NCBI GenBank assembly: GCA_033763335.1
Contig: JANRKU010000041.1
Coordinates: forward strand, 1 to 25,429
Length of the DNA: 25,429 bases
Reading direction: 5' to 3'
From: GCA-2794515 sp033763335
GTDB lineage: Bacteria; Chloroflexota; Anaerolineae; Aggregatilineales; Phototrophicaceae
In this document: positions 18,098-24,494 of the stretch, piece by piece
Layout of the letters: every line of letters begins with the position of its first letter
How positions within the stretch are numbered: the first letter of the stretch is position 1
Made by a program: the position numbers and the translations under genes
Notes under the pieces: generated by a model
Database searches by the model: none
The model's input: only the letters and a program-made list of their open reading frames with translations
What the model was told of the DNA's origin: nothing

Positions 18098-18637
18098 TTA
18101 ATCACCCATCTCAGCTGGTGCGACTGGCGCATCACCCAAGTGGGCATATTTTACCCCACTTCTGAATACAATAGAAGGTATGGGATTAACATCTGCATAG
18201 ACCACACGGAAATCGTGTTCAGGATGTTGAATACTGAGGGATTGGGCAGAAGCCTCTGCTTCCTCATAATCCACGAAACGGCGCGTGTTGTGGCGTGACC
18301 ACGCGCTGTAGCGCAATTCGTTCAGGACGGGATTGAGACGGGATTCAATGGCGTAGAATACCAGAGGGGTATCGTCGTTGTCCTCATCGTCACTGGTCAG
18401 CGAGTCATAGTAGGCTGGCACAAAGGTCTGCACCCCATCGGTTTGGATGAAGGGTTTACCCCATTCATACGACATGATGAGGGATTCAGTAGCGGTTTCG
18501 TCAACCATCACCACACGGTGGATGGTCGGGTTTTCAACAGAAAACAATTTTGCCATACGCTTCGCCTGCGCTTGGTCGGCGTGCTGGGTGATTGTCACCC
18601 ACTCGCCCTTGTTTTGTTGGGCTTGTATCAGGTACAT
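18098..18637 (-). CDS. Unknown 179-aa protein with an internal repeat
   Basis: The family is unrecognised. Two segments resemble each other: about residues 12-47 (WVTITQHADQAQAKRMAKLF followed by SVENPTIHRVVMVDE) and about 117-151 (RRFVDYEEAEASAQSLSIQH followed by PEHDFRVVYADVNP). Both have the order aromatic/hydrophobic strand, acidic-Ala helix, NP or HP turn, then a RVV strand. This points to two copies of a small alpha/beta unit. The middle (about 80-92) is very acidic (SDDEDNDD). The ATG at 18637 has AAAGGA 9 nt upstream. A 106-bp gap with a hairpin and a mini-ORF separates it from the zinc-ribbon gene, so it may be regulated apart from the upstream genes. Confidence 0.72.
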   Translation of the reverse strand: MYLIQAQQNKGEWVTITQHADQAQAKRMAKLFSVENPTIHRVVMVDETATESLIMSYEWGKPFIQTDGVQTFVPAYYDSLTSDDEDNDDTPLVFYAIESRLNPVLNELRYSAWSRHNTRRFVDYEEAEASAQSLSIQHPEHDFRVVYADVNPIPSIVFRSGVKYAHLGDAPVAPAEMGD

Positions 18638-18671
18638 TGTAATGATCCTTTCAATGGGATAATGCCTTCAC

Positions 18672-18706
18672 GGGGATAGGTGTTTTCGACGACATTGACT
18701 ATCCCC
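18672..18706. repeat. Hairpin in the leader of the 179-aa gene
   Basis: GGGGATAG (18672-18679) and CTATCCCC (18699-18706) form a perfect 8-bp stem with a 19-nt loop, extendable by two pairs past a one-base bulge. It lies 34 bp upstream of the ATG at 18637. No T-run follows, so it is more likely an mRNA processing or stability element or an operator than a terminator. Confidence 0.5.
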
Positions 18707-18714
18707 TGTGAGGG

Positions 18715-18747
18715 TCATTTTGCGAGTAAGTGTCTTTTGGGCATCAT
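18715..18747 (-). CDS. Possible 10-codon mini-ORF coupled to the zinc-ribbon gene
   Basis: ATG at 18747 overlaps the TGA of the zinc-ribbon gene (ATGA) and opens MMPKRHLLAK before a TGA stop. AAAGGAAGG lies within Shine-Dalgarno range upstream. It sits just before the hairpin at 18672-18706, as a leader peptide would. It could equally be a chance frame, since random ten-codon frames are common. Confidence 0.22.
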   Translation of the reverse strand: MMPKRHLLAK

Positions 18748-18944
18748 AGCCCGCCTTCCTTTATAGCTGTTTCTTTTTCGTTCAATGGCACACCGCAGAC
18801 TTGGATGTAAAGCTGGGTGGTCGTGTAGGTGCGTCGGCATCTTTGACATTGGTGGATGTGTTCCACCCGCAACTCCGTATCTTTCACGCGCTGATTCTTG
18901 TGGATGACCCGCAAACTACCGCGACAATAGGGACATTGGCTCAT
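18744..18944 (-). CDS. Small zinc-ribbon protein
   Basis: The 66-aa protein starts MSQCPYCRGSL. Two CxxC pairs (C4/C7 and C33/C36, in HQCQRCRR) are spaced as in a zinc ribbon, with a basic stretch between. It should bind one zinc ion; a role in nucleic-acid binding or as a transcriptional adaptor is an inference. The start at 18944 is chosen because GGAG lies 8 nt upstream and the upstream gene ends only 2 nt before. A longer frame starting at 18989 would overlap the upstream gene by 43 bp and has no ribosome-binding site that I can see. Confidence 0.72.
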   Translation of the reverse strand: MSQCPYCRGSLRVIHKNQRVKDTELRVEHIHQCQRCRRTYTTTQLYIQVCGVPLNEKETAIKEGGL

Positions 18945-18946
18945 GA

Positions 18947-19483
18947 CTAAAACTCCACATTCCCCATACCGGCTTCGGATTGCTCCCACACATACACAAT
19001 CAGGTCATGGAGCATCTGCTTGGCTTTGTCGTCGAGTCCCTCTTCATACACCACCTCTACAAAGGTACTGATTTGGATTTCAGACAATCCTGCGACCTGA
19101 TTCATGCTAATCGCACCCCCAAAATCACCCATGCCCATGACATAGAAATCTTCAAAGGCACATTCTTCACCTGCCAGCACCCCTTCATCGAATGCCTCTT
19201 GGTAGCTGTCATCACGTTGTTTGGTCAATTCTTCCACCATGACTTGGTGCATCGCCACAATGGTCACAGCCTCCCCCATCTGTTTGTGCATCCGTTGTAC
19301 AATATCCCAGACGGTGTTGGCGATGGGGGCAAGCGCGTTGTTGTTGTTCACCATCTCTTCCAAAACAGGCTCAATAGCGGTGGGGGTTACAAATACCCCT
19401 CCCAGTTTGCTGGTGATTTGGGCAATGACCGCGTTGGCTTGTTCTTCCGTTATCACCGTCGTTGGGGTTGTTTCACTTGACAT
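18947..19483 (-). CDS. Unknown acidic protein, paralogue of its upstream neighbour
   Basis: The 178-aa acidic, mostly helical protein has no known domain. It is clearly related to the product of 19473-19988: both have GVF near residue 30 followed about 45 residues later by a shared helix (AVTIVAMHQVMVEELTKQRD here, AVSWIAMQQAMIQELEVQRD there, 11 of 20 identical), then an acidic region and a C-terminal helix. It therefore arose by tandem duplication and divergence. Its ATG lies 11 bp inside the end of the upstream gene, with GGAGG about 9 nt before it, so translation is probably coupled. Confidence 0.75.
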   Translation of the reverse strand: MSSETTPTTVITEEQANAVIAQITSKLGGVFVTPTAIEPVLEEMVNNNNALAPIANTVWDIVQRMHKQMGEAVTIVAMHQVMVEELTKQRDDSYQEAFDEGVLAGEECAFEDFYVMGMGDFGGAISMNQVAGLSEIQISTFVEVVYEEGLDDKAKQMLHDLIVYVWEQSEAGMGNVEF

Positions 19484-19988
19484 CCTTCAGTTCCTCCATT
19501 TCTTGGCTATATACAATTTCAACGGCTTGGCGAATCAATTCTTTGGCGGTATCGGGCATATCTTCGGGATGGTCACAAAACACCTGCAAAAACATATCCG
19601 CTTCCTCTTCGGGACAACCACAGGCTTCCAGTGCATTCAGCATCATGTGTGCTTGGTCTGCCAGAATCTCGGACACGGTGGTGTCATAATCCAACGCCGC
19701 ATCCCGTTGCACTTCCAATTCCTGAATCATGGCTTGTTGCATGGCAATCCATGACACCGCCTTGCCTGTGGTGACGAAATTGCCTTGCACCCGTTGCCAC
19801 GCATCTGTGAGCGCCATGCACAACGACTCTTCTTGTCCATACACCGTGACGATGTGTTGGAATAAATCGCCCATCGCTTCGGATGAGGTGAACACCCCCT
19901 CCTCAATCCAGGTCATGGCATCCAATTGGGAGATGATGGTTTGCAGTTTTTCAGCATCTACGGCTGGTACTTGCGGGAGGTGTGTCAT
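19473..19988 (-). CDS. Unknown acidic protein, first of a tandem paralogue pair
   Basis: The 171-aa protein starts MTHLPQVPAV at 19988. This ATG overlaps the TGA of the upstream gene (ATGA) and has a strong Shine-Dalgarno GGAGGTGA. The longer frame reaching 20057 would overlap the previous gene and lacks such a site. The protein is acidic and helical, with cysteines near the C-terminus (EACGCPEE). It shares its central helix with the next gene product. No enzymatic motif is visible; both paralogues could be structural or regulatory partners, possibly as a heterodimer. Confidence 0.75.
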   Translation of the reverse strand: MTHLPQVPAVDAEKLQTIISQLDAMTWIEEGVFTSSEAMGDLFQHIVTVYGQEESLCMALTDAWQRVQGNFVTTGKAVSWIAMQQAMIQELEVQRDAALDYDTTVSEILADQAHMMLNALEACGCPEEEADMFLQVFCDHPEDMPDTAKELIRQAVEIVYSQEMEELKDVK

Positions 19989-20587
19989 GATTTCACCTCC
20001 TCTGGCAGTTGGCGGAAAGTGGATGTTACCGGGTAGAGTTTGTTCCACGCATTCCATGCCAATTCTCCCGCTTTCCGTGCCTTCTCCACCGCGATGGTAT
20101 CCCCTGCTTTCTTCAGTGCCGCGACTTTCTCCATTGGTGAAAGCGTGTCATCTGCCTTGATGCGTTGGAGTTCTGCTTCAAAATCGGTTGGTGGGGATGC
20201 TGTTACCACAATCACAGGGGGTTGGGTGGTCGAGATGCGGGTTGGGGATTCATCTTCTAGCGGAGTTTCATCCACCGATTCACCCTCATTCATCGGGTTG
20301 GGGATGGGCAATTCGTCAGGTGTGTCTATGACCACAGGAACAGGTGGGATAACCACCGTCGGGATGATGACGGTCTGCACCGCTTCGGAAATAAGGGTCT
20401 TGGGGGGTGTTGGTGGCGGGTCAGAGACGGGCGCAACCACCTTATCCCGTGAGAACACACCATGCAGGATGCCATTCTCGAATTGCAGGTGGATGATGTC
20501 CCACCCCTCTGCGGATAATTTGTCCAAGTGTGGTTTTTCCAGCGCATGGGCAATCCAGAATTCTTTGCTCGGTTTCTGAGTATCCAT
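19985..20587 (-). CDS. Unknown protein with proline/valine-rich central linker
   Basis: The 200-aa protein is unrecognised. An N-terminal globular segment (1-55, KEFWIAHALEKPHLDKLSAE and following) is joined by a long Pro/Val/Thr/Glu-rich disordered linker (about 58-130) to a C-terminal helical segment (about 130-200) with many Ala and Lys residues. This dumbbell layout suits an adaptor that brings two partners together. The ATG at 20587 has AGGAG 5-6 nt upstream, and that site overlaps the stop codon of the 41-codon membrane peptide. The gene ends in an ATGA overlap with the next gene. Confidence 0.72.
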   Translation of the reverse strand: MDTQKPSKEFWIAHALEKPHLDKLSAEGWDIIHLQFENGILHGVFSRDKVVAPVSDPPPTPPKTLISEAVQTVIIPTVVIPPVPVVIDTPDELPIPNPMNEGESVDETPLEDESPTRISTTQPPVIVVTASPPTDFEAELQRIKADDTLSPMEKVAALKKAGDTIAVEKARKAGELAWNAWNKLYPVTSTFRQLPEEVKS

Positions 20588-20595
20588 CTGGTCTC

Positions 20596-20721
20596 CTATT
20601 TCCCGTCAAATATCTGGCGGTCTAAGTTCTTCATGGTCAACCCCCTGCGGGTGGTATCCACCCACAAAGCGAGTACACCCACCAGAAGAATGAGGACAAT
20701 CGTTTTCACTTCGAGCTTCAC
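20596..20721 (-). CDS. 41-aa single-pass membrane peptide, GTG start
   Basis: The GTG at 20721 overlaps the TGA of the upstream gene (GTGA), with GAGG/GGAGGTGG upstream. The frame opens MKLEVKTIVLILLVGVLALW, continues with a charged tail containing DTTRRG and DRQIFDGK, and stops with TAG at 20596-20598, only 8 bp before the next ATG. The hydrophobic run from about residue 7 to 20 is long enough for one membrane span; the flanking charges (Lys before, Arg-Arg after) do not settle orientation. It exactly fills the space between two genes of the operon, which is strong support for a real gene. Small phage or plasmid membrane peptides include holin-like proteins and membrane anchors, but nothing here decides the function. 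Confidence 0.66.
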   Translation of the reverse strand: MKLEVKTIVLILLVGVLALWVDTTRRGLTMKNLDRQIFDGK

Positions 20722-21191
20722 CACCCCACCTCCTCAAGACGAAGGAGTCGGGCATCCACTTGGGTGTCATCGCTGACAGGCTCTTCATCTGGGAAGATGC
20801 CCACTTTGAGAAGCACATCTATCACAGCCCGCAGGCGGTGCGTGTCGGGATGCTCCCCTGCCCCACCCGCTTGTGGTTGCGGGGGATGGTTGTAGAGATG
20901 AATGGCTTCCTTGATGGCGGTCTGCTCGACCGATTCGATGGGGGTTGGGGGTTTGTGGAAGAACAAGCACAAGGATGTCCCTTGTGCTGTCTCCACCCGT
21001 TCACGGAAAAGTAGGGTATACCCGTCATTCAGCAGGTCGTTGGCTTGGGCAAGTGCGCTTGCCTCATACACAGCAAATTCATCTGCTTGTTGGGTGAGGG
21101 CTTCCAATGCGCTCGCTTGCCCTGCTTGTGCCAAAATGGTAAGGGCGGGGTCGGGAATATCGGTTAGGGGGAGGAGGACAGGGATAATCAT
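20718..21191 (-). CDS. Unknown 157-aa protein of the small-protein operon
   Basis: The protein is unrecognised. The N-terminus MIIPVLLPLTDIPDPALTIL is hydrophobic but broken by Pro and Asp, so it is not a clear signal peptide. An Ala/Gln-rich helix (about 20-52) follows, then a short beta segment YTLLFRERV and SLCLFFHKPP (about 58-81), a linker with Gly/Pro, and an acidic C-terminus. It lies 2 nt downstream of the 87-aa gene and its stop codon overlaps the GTG start of the 41-aa membrane peptide. Confidence 0.7.
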   Translation of the reverse strand: MIIPVLLPLTDIPDPALTILAQAGQASALEALTQQADEFAVYEASALAQANDLLNDGYTLLFRERVETAQGTSLCLFFHKPPTPIESVEQTAIKEAIHLYNHPPQPQAGGAGEHPDTHRLRAVIDVLLKVGIFPDEEPVSDDTQVDARLLRLEEVGW

Positions 21192-21193
21192 GG

Positions 21194-21457
21194 CTACTTA
21201 TTCTCACCTCCCCCCATGCCGTAGGCTTCGCGCCACGCGATTTCCATCGCCACCATCATATAAGCAGAATTGATACCATCCAAATCTTCGGGGATGGCAT
21301 CCAAGTCACTGGCGAACCAGTCGGTCACTTTTTCGTTGACGGCATCCAGTTGGTCATGCAACCATTGCAAGTCGTCTTGGTGCAGATGCCGATACGGAGC
21401 ATCTGGGTCAATTGGGGGGGCATCTGATGGTGGCATTTGGGGTAATGGGTCGGACAT
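21194..21457 (-). CDS. Unknown 87-aa protein, first gene of the small-protein operon
   Basis: The start MSDPLPQMPP at 21457 is preferred because GAGAG lies about 7 nt upstream; an upstream ATG at 21484 has no ribosome-binding site. A Pro/Asp-rich tail (1-22) precedes a helical, acidic domain (YRHLHQDDLQWLHDQLDAVN to AMEIAWREAYGMGGG). The family is unrecognised. The promoter at 21561-21589 leaves a leader of roughly 95 nt. Confidence 0.68.
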   Translation of the reverse strand: MSDPLPQMPPSDAPPIDPDAPYRHLHQDDLQWLHDQLDAVNEKVTDWFASDLDAIPEDLDGINSAYMMVAMEIAWREAYGMGGGENK

Positions 21458-21560
21458 GGGTTTTCTCTCGCTTTCATGCGTCAAATCGGTTAAAAAAATG
21501 GGTCAAAAAAGTGCTATCTATCCATAAACACTGTCCTTTCGGTGTTGTCTGATGTAAGAG

Positions 21561-21589
21561 ATTATAACATAAGTCTTATTTTATTACAA
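21561..21589 (-). promoter_or_regulatory. Twin promoter B, for the small-protein operon
   Basis: The minus strand reads -35 TTGTAA (21589-21584), a 17-bp spacer ending in TGT (extended -10), and a perfect -10 TATAAT (21566-21561). It is a near copy of twin promoter A at 17611-17639. The leader beyond it (21458-21554) contains AAAGGA followed by a three-codon frame Met-Asp-Arg-stop (21525-21514). Confidence 0.75.
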
Positions 21590-21671
21590 GCCATGAAAAC
21601 CATATATGATGGTATTTTCATCCTCACCGTTCCGCTATCTCATAGCATTATCCACTGGTCTATTGTCGCAC

Positions 21672-23078
21672 TTATCCGCCGTCATCTGCCGCATCTGACC
21701 AATCCGTTAGGGCAGTTGTCAGAGGATTGAGACGGGCATAGAGTGTGCCTGTCTGCCCTGTGACCTTGTTCTTTGCCACCATAATCGTCAATTTGGTGGG
21801 GTCGGCATCTTTGTTATACAGCGATTCTTTGTGAACAATGATTATCACTTGGCTATCCATCTCATATTTGGTGCTACCCGCAATGTGATGTGCCTCTGGC
21901 GCTTTGCCACCATTCACCCCTGCCCGATTGATTTGCGCCGCACCGACTACCGCGACATTCAGTTTTGAAGCAATTTGACCCATCGCTTGCGAGATGTAAT
22001 TGTTGCGCTCGGTGTCATTCATGTTCGGTCCGCCGACCATCGCCTGTAAATAATCCACATAGATAATATCCAACCCATATTTGAATTTAACCGCCCGTGC
22101 GTGGTTATATAGGGCTTTAGGGGTCAAGCGTTTATCTGACTTGATGTAGATGGGCAATTCTGCCATATCGCCTGCCACTTTTAGCACATGTCGCCATTGC
22201 ATGGGGGTGATGCCCGATAATAACGCACTCGGACTAATGCCTGTTTCCATCGCCAAAAACATCAACACAACCGTCTCGATATCCCCATCTGCCGTGTTGT
22301 AAAATGCCACCCGTTTGCCTAATTTGGCATCAGCTAAGGCGGAGGTGTAGAGCAATGTGCTTTTGCCATTATGCGTGCGTCCCGCCACGATATACACGTT
22401 TTTACGGCGGTATCCGCCCATCATGACATCCAGTTCGGTTAACCCTGTAGGACTCACTAATTGCATGGGTGATGCCTCCATTCCTGTTTGGATTTGGTTC
22501 AACACCGACCCAACATGCTTGTATAGGGGTTCCATGTCGTGCGCGGTGAGTTCGGATGAGGTGCGGTCAATCGCCACACCCAGATTGGCAATAATCTCGG
22601 TGGCATCCATTTCGGGATTGAGCGCCAATGCTTTCGCCTCATCTGCCAACTGTAAAATCAGCCGACGGGCATCATTGACCTGCACAATACGGGCATAGGT
22701 ATTGATGTGTCGGGCTGTGGCTTGTGCGGTCAATAAATGGGTCAAATACGCATCCCCACCCGCATCTGTAAGCCGTCCCATGACCTTCAATTCCTCCGAA
22801 ACGGTGATAATATCGATGTCTTCATTGCGCTCGGATAGGCGCGACATTGCCCCCATGATGTATTGGTGGCGGGGCAGAAAAAAGCTATTTTCTTTCACGG
22901 TGTGGACAATATCGCTAAACAGCGCTGGCTCTATGAAAATGCACCCCAACACCGCTTCTTCTGCCTCTTGGCTGTAGGGAAAATTGTCGGGGATACTCCC
23001 CAAGCGGGTGTCTGATTGCGGGCGTGGGCGATAGCCACCAGTTTGATTATTATTGTTGTTGCGTTGTTGAATTACCAT
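21672..23078 (-). CDS. dnaB: Replicative DNA helicase, DnaB family (divergent)
   Basis: The 468-aa protein has the DnaB layout and length. An Asn/Gln tail leads into the N-terminal helical domain (FPYSQEAEEAVLGCIFIEP at 34-52, through about 140), followed by a linker and a RecA-like ATPase from about 205. Walker A is GRTHNGKST (233-241), where typical DnaB has GRPSMGKT. Walker B IIYVDYLQ (338-345) is intact. Where typical DnaB has the SLEM segment with the catalytic glutamate, this protein reads FYNTADGD (259-266). It should form the hexameric ring that unwinds the element at its replication fork. The ATG overlaps the end of the initiator-like gene by 7 bp, with GAGGTG upstream, so the two are co-translated. 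By family knowledge DnaB is loaded by an initiator or loader, for which the upstream protein is the candidate. Confidence 0.9.
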   Translation of the reverse strand: MVIQQRNNNNNQTGGYRPRPQSDTRLGSIPDNFPYSQEAEEAVLGCIFIEPALFSDIVHTVKENSFFLPRHQYIMGAMSRLSERNEDIDIITVSEELKVMGRLTDAGGDAYLTHLLTAQATARHINTYARIVQVNDARRLILQLADEAKALALNPEMDATEIIANLGVAIDRTSSELTAHDMEPLYKHVGSVLNQIQTGMEASPMQLVSPTGLTELDVMMGGYRRKNVYIVAGRTHNGKSTLLYTSALADAKLGKRVAFYNTADGDIETVVLMFLAMETGISPSALLSGITPMQWRHVLKVAGDMAELPIYIKSDKRLTPKALYNHARAVKFKYGLDIIYVDYLQAMVGGPNMNDTERNNYISQAMGQIASKLNVAVVGAAQINRAGVNGGKAPEAHHIAGSTKYEMDSQVIIIVHKESLYNKDADPTKLTIMVAKNKVTGQTGTLYARLNPLTTALTDWSDAADDGG

Positions 23079-24343
23079 GTCAACACCTCATTCATCGGGT
23101 CATCTTCGGTCATAGGGAGTTCTTCGATAGTCATTTTTTGGGCGAATTTCTTGAGGATTTCCGCCAATTGGTCACGGATTTGAGCAGGTGTTAATTCTTC
23201 ACTGGCATCCGAAGCGGTTTCAGCGAGTGGGTCATAGGTTGGGCGTTTGGGGTAATTAAACTTGACACCAACATACCCAGGCGGGGGTGTCCACACGGGG
23301 AGAATCCCATTTGAGTTATCTTGGGTGGCGCAGAAATTTGCCCATTGGCTAGACAGTGCGGCGGGCGAGAAGATGCCATTGCTCCACTTCTGCCCCTTAC
23401 AAAACTCGTAGAGCGCGGGGATTTGGTCGGGGGTGGCAGAGGCTTCGAGCAATTCACGGGCAACCTTGCCGACCAATCCGCGATTGTTTTTGGTCATTTT
23501 GTTGAACGACCAGCCAAACGCCTTGACGATTGCCCCAACCATTTTCTGATGGTCGGTCAACACGCGCACCTTGTCGCCATGAGGGGGGGTTATGGGGGGG
23601 GTGTTGGTTTGAATGGTTGTGTTATCCACCGAATTGGTTTTAGGGGGCAATTTGCGTTTTGGCAATTCCTCAACGGTGTGTGTGGCTGTGTTGGTGGGTT
23701 TCACCACCTCAGAGGTTTGATGGGTATCTTTGCTTTCTGGGGTGACTGTCTGTGATTCAAGCAAAGGGGTCGGCGCTGTGTCGTCACCGACAGGTGCGAC
23801 AATGCTTTTTTCTTTTTCTGTTTGTTCTATGGTACTTGAAGGTTTATTATATGTTAATTCGGGGGTTGTGGATAACCCCCCAGAGGGGTTGTTCACTGCC
23901 CCCCAGAGGGGTTGTTCACTGCCCCCCAGAGGGGTGATTTTAGGTATATTGGGTATTGGCGAAGATTCTATGAGAGGGGTTGTAAATAACCCCCCAGAGG
24001 GGTGATTTTGAGTATGAGAAGTGTTGCCTACAACCCATGTTGTACCCTGCCCCTCTATAGGACTTACAACCGATTTTATGGCTCTGCTATAGCCCAAAAC
24101 CCGATATGTGTTGGTGCGTCTGCCACCTCCAGATACGGTTTCGATTTCGCCTGAATTCTCCAAATCACGCAAAATAACTCGCATTTGACGCTCATTAACA
24201 ACCACCTCTTTTGATAGCGTTTCGAGTGAGGGAAAGCACTCGCCCTTATCATCTGCGTGGAATGCCAATATCATCATTGCCAGTTTTTTAGACCCCGTTT
24301 GCTGGCAATTTTTGACAACCCAGTCTGATACTGCATAACTCAT
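23072..24343 (-). CDS. Winged-helix replication initiator / helicase-loader-like protein
   Basis: The 423-aa protein starts MSYAVSDWVV at 24343, where AAGGAG lies 7 nt upstream; a frame reaching 24409 lacks such a site. Residues 1-90 form a winged helix-turn-helix of the kind seen in phage and plasmid replication proteins (CFPSLETLSKEVVVNERQMR, then GGGRRTNTYRVLG). A long Pro/Thr-rich linker (about 95-255) follows, then a compact C-terminal domain (about 265-375) with MTKNNRGLVGKVARELLEAS and WSNGIFSPAALSSQWANF, which resembles DnaD-like or helicase-loading domains. The order DNA-binding domain, linker, helicase-contact domain, followed directly by dnaB, matches lambda O/P-type systems. The linker DNA carries the repeats described under the origin. 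The exact family is not certain. Confidence 0.78.
   Translation of the reverse strand: MSYAVSDWVVKNCQQTGSKKLAMMILAFHADDKGECFPSLETLSKEVVVNERQMRVILRDLENSGEIETVSGGGRRTNTYRVLGYSRAIKSVVSPIEGQGTTWVVGNTSHTQNHPSGGLFTTPLIESSPIPNIPKITPLGGSEQPLWGAVNNPSGGLSTTPELTYNKPSSTIEQTEKEKSIVAPVGDDTAPTPLLESQTVTPESKDTHQTSEVVKPTNTATHTVEELPKRKLPPKTNSVDNTTIQTNTPPITPPHGDKVRVLTDHQKMVGAIVKAFGWSFNKMTKNNRGLVGKVARELLEASATPDQIPALYEFCKGQKWSNGIFSPAALSSQWANFCATQDNSNGILPVWTPPPGYVGVKFNYPKRPTYDPLAETASDASEELTPAQIRDQLAEILKKFAQKMTIEELPMTEDDPMNEVLTW
23801..24002. other. Putative replication origin inside the initiator gene
   Basis: CCCCCCAGAGGGG occurs four times, at 23876-23888, 23899-23911, 23922-23934 and 23990-24002; the first three recur every 23 bp with the joining TTGTTCACTG. 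A perfect DnaA box (TTATCCACA on the minus strand, 23875-23867) touches copy 1, and a 7/9 match (TTATTTACA) touches copy 4. Next to them, 23801-23860 has 15 G/C in 60 bases (25%), a candidate unwinding element. Repeats, DnaA box and AT-rich stretch inside the linker-coding part of an initiator gene are the known arrangement of lambda ori. Iteron binding by the gene's own product is inferred. Confidence 0.66.
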
Positions 24344-24475
24344 ACCAATTCTCCTTGCCTTGCATAACGCCAAGCCAATATTTGACACATAACCGAAAAT
24401 TAGGTACACTAAAGGACATAAGGCATTACCAGTGCCTCATGCAAATTTTGAGATAATCACCCCACAGCATTCCCC

Positions 24476-24494
24476 CGCCTGCTAGAAACAGGCG
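24476..24494. repeat. Hairpin upstream of the initiator gene
   Basis: CGCCTG / CAGGCG form a perfect 6-bp stem around CTAGAAA, followed on the plus strand by TTTT. As a plus-strand terminator it would face no gene that I accept. On the minus strand it lies in the long leader of the initiator gene and lacks a T-run, so a role in ending the upstream transcript is only weakly supported. Confidence 0.4.

Noticed and set aside
18980..19754. Plus-strand frames of 166 and 177 codons opposite the paralogue pair
   Set aside because: They are mirror frames of two coupled minus-strand genes; the paralogue similarity on the minus strand shows which strand is coding.
20040..20579. 179-codon plus-strand frame opposite the linker protein
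   Set aside because: It has a Ser/Gly-rich composition typical of the complement of a Pro/Thr-rich gene and would break the ATGA-coupled operon.
21648..21656. TTATCCACT as a second DnaA box at the end of dnaB
   Set aside because: It has one mismatch to the consensus and no repeats or AT-rich unwinding element beside it; single near-matches such as those at 23622-23630 and 24775 occur by chance.
23876..24002. Regularly spaced G/C repeats as a CRISPR array
   Set aside because: The period is only 23 bp with a constant 10-bp joining sequence, no unique spacers, no cas genes, and the stretch is inside an intact coding frame.
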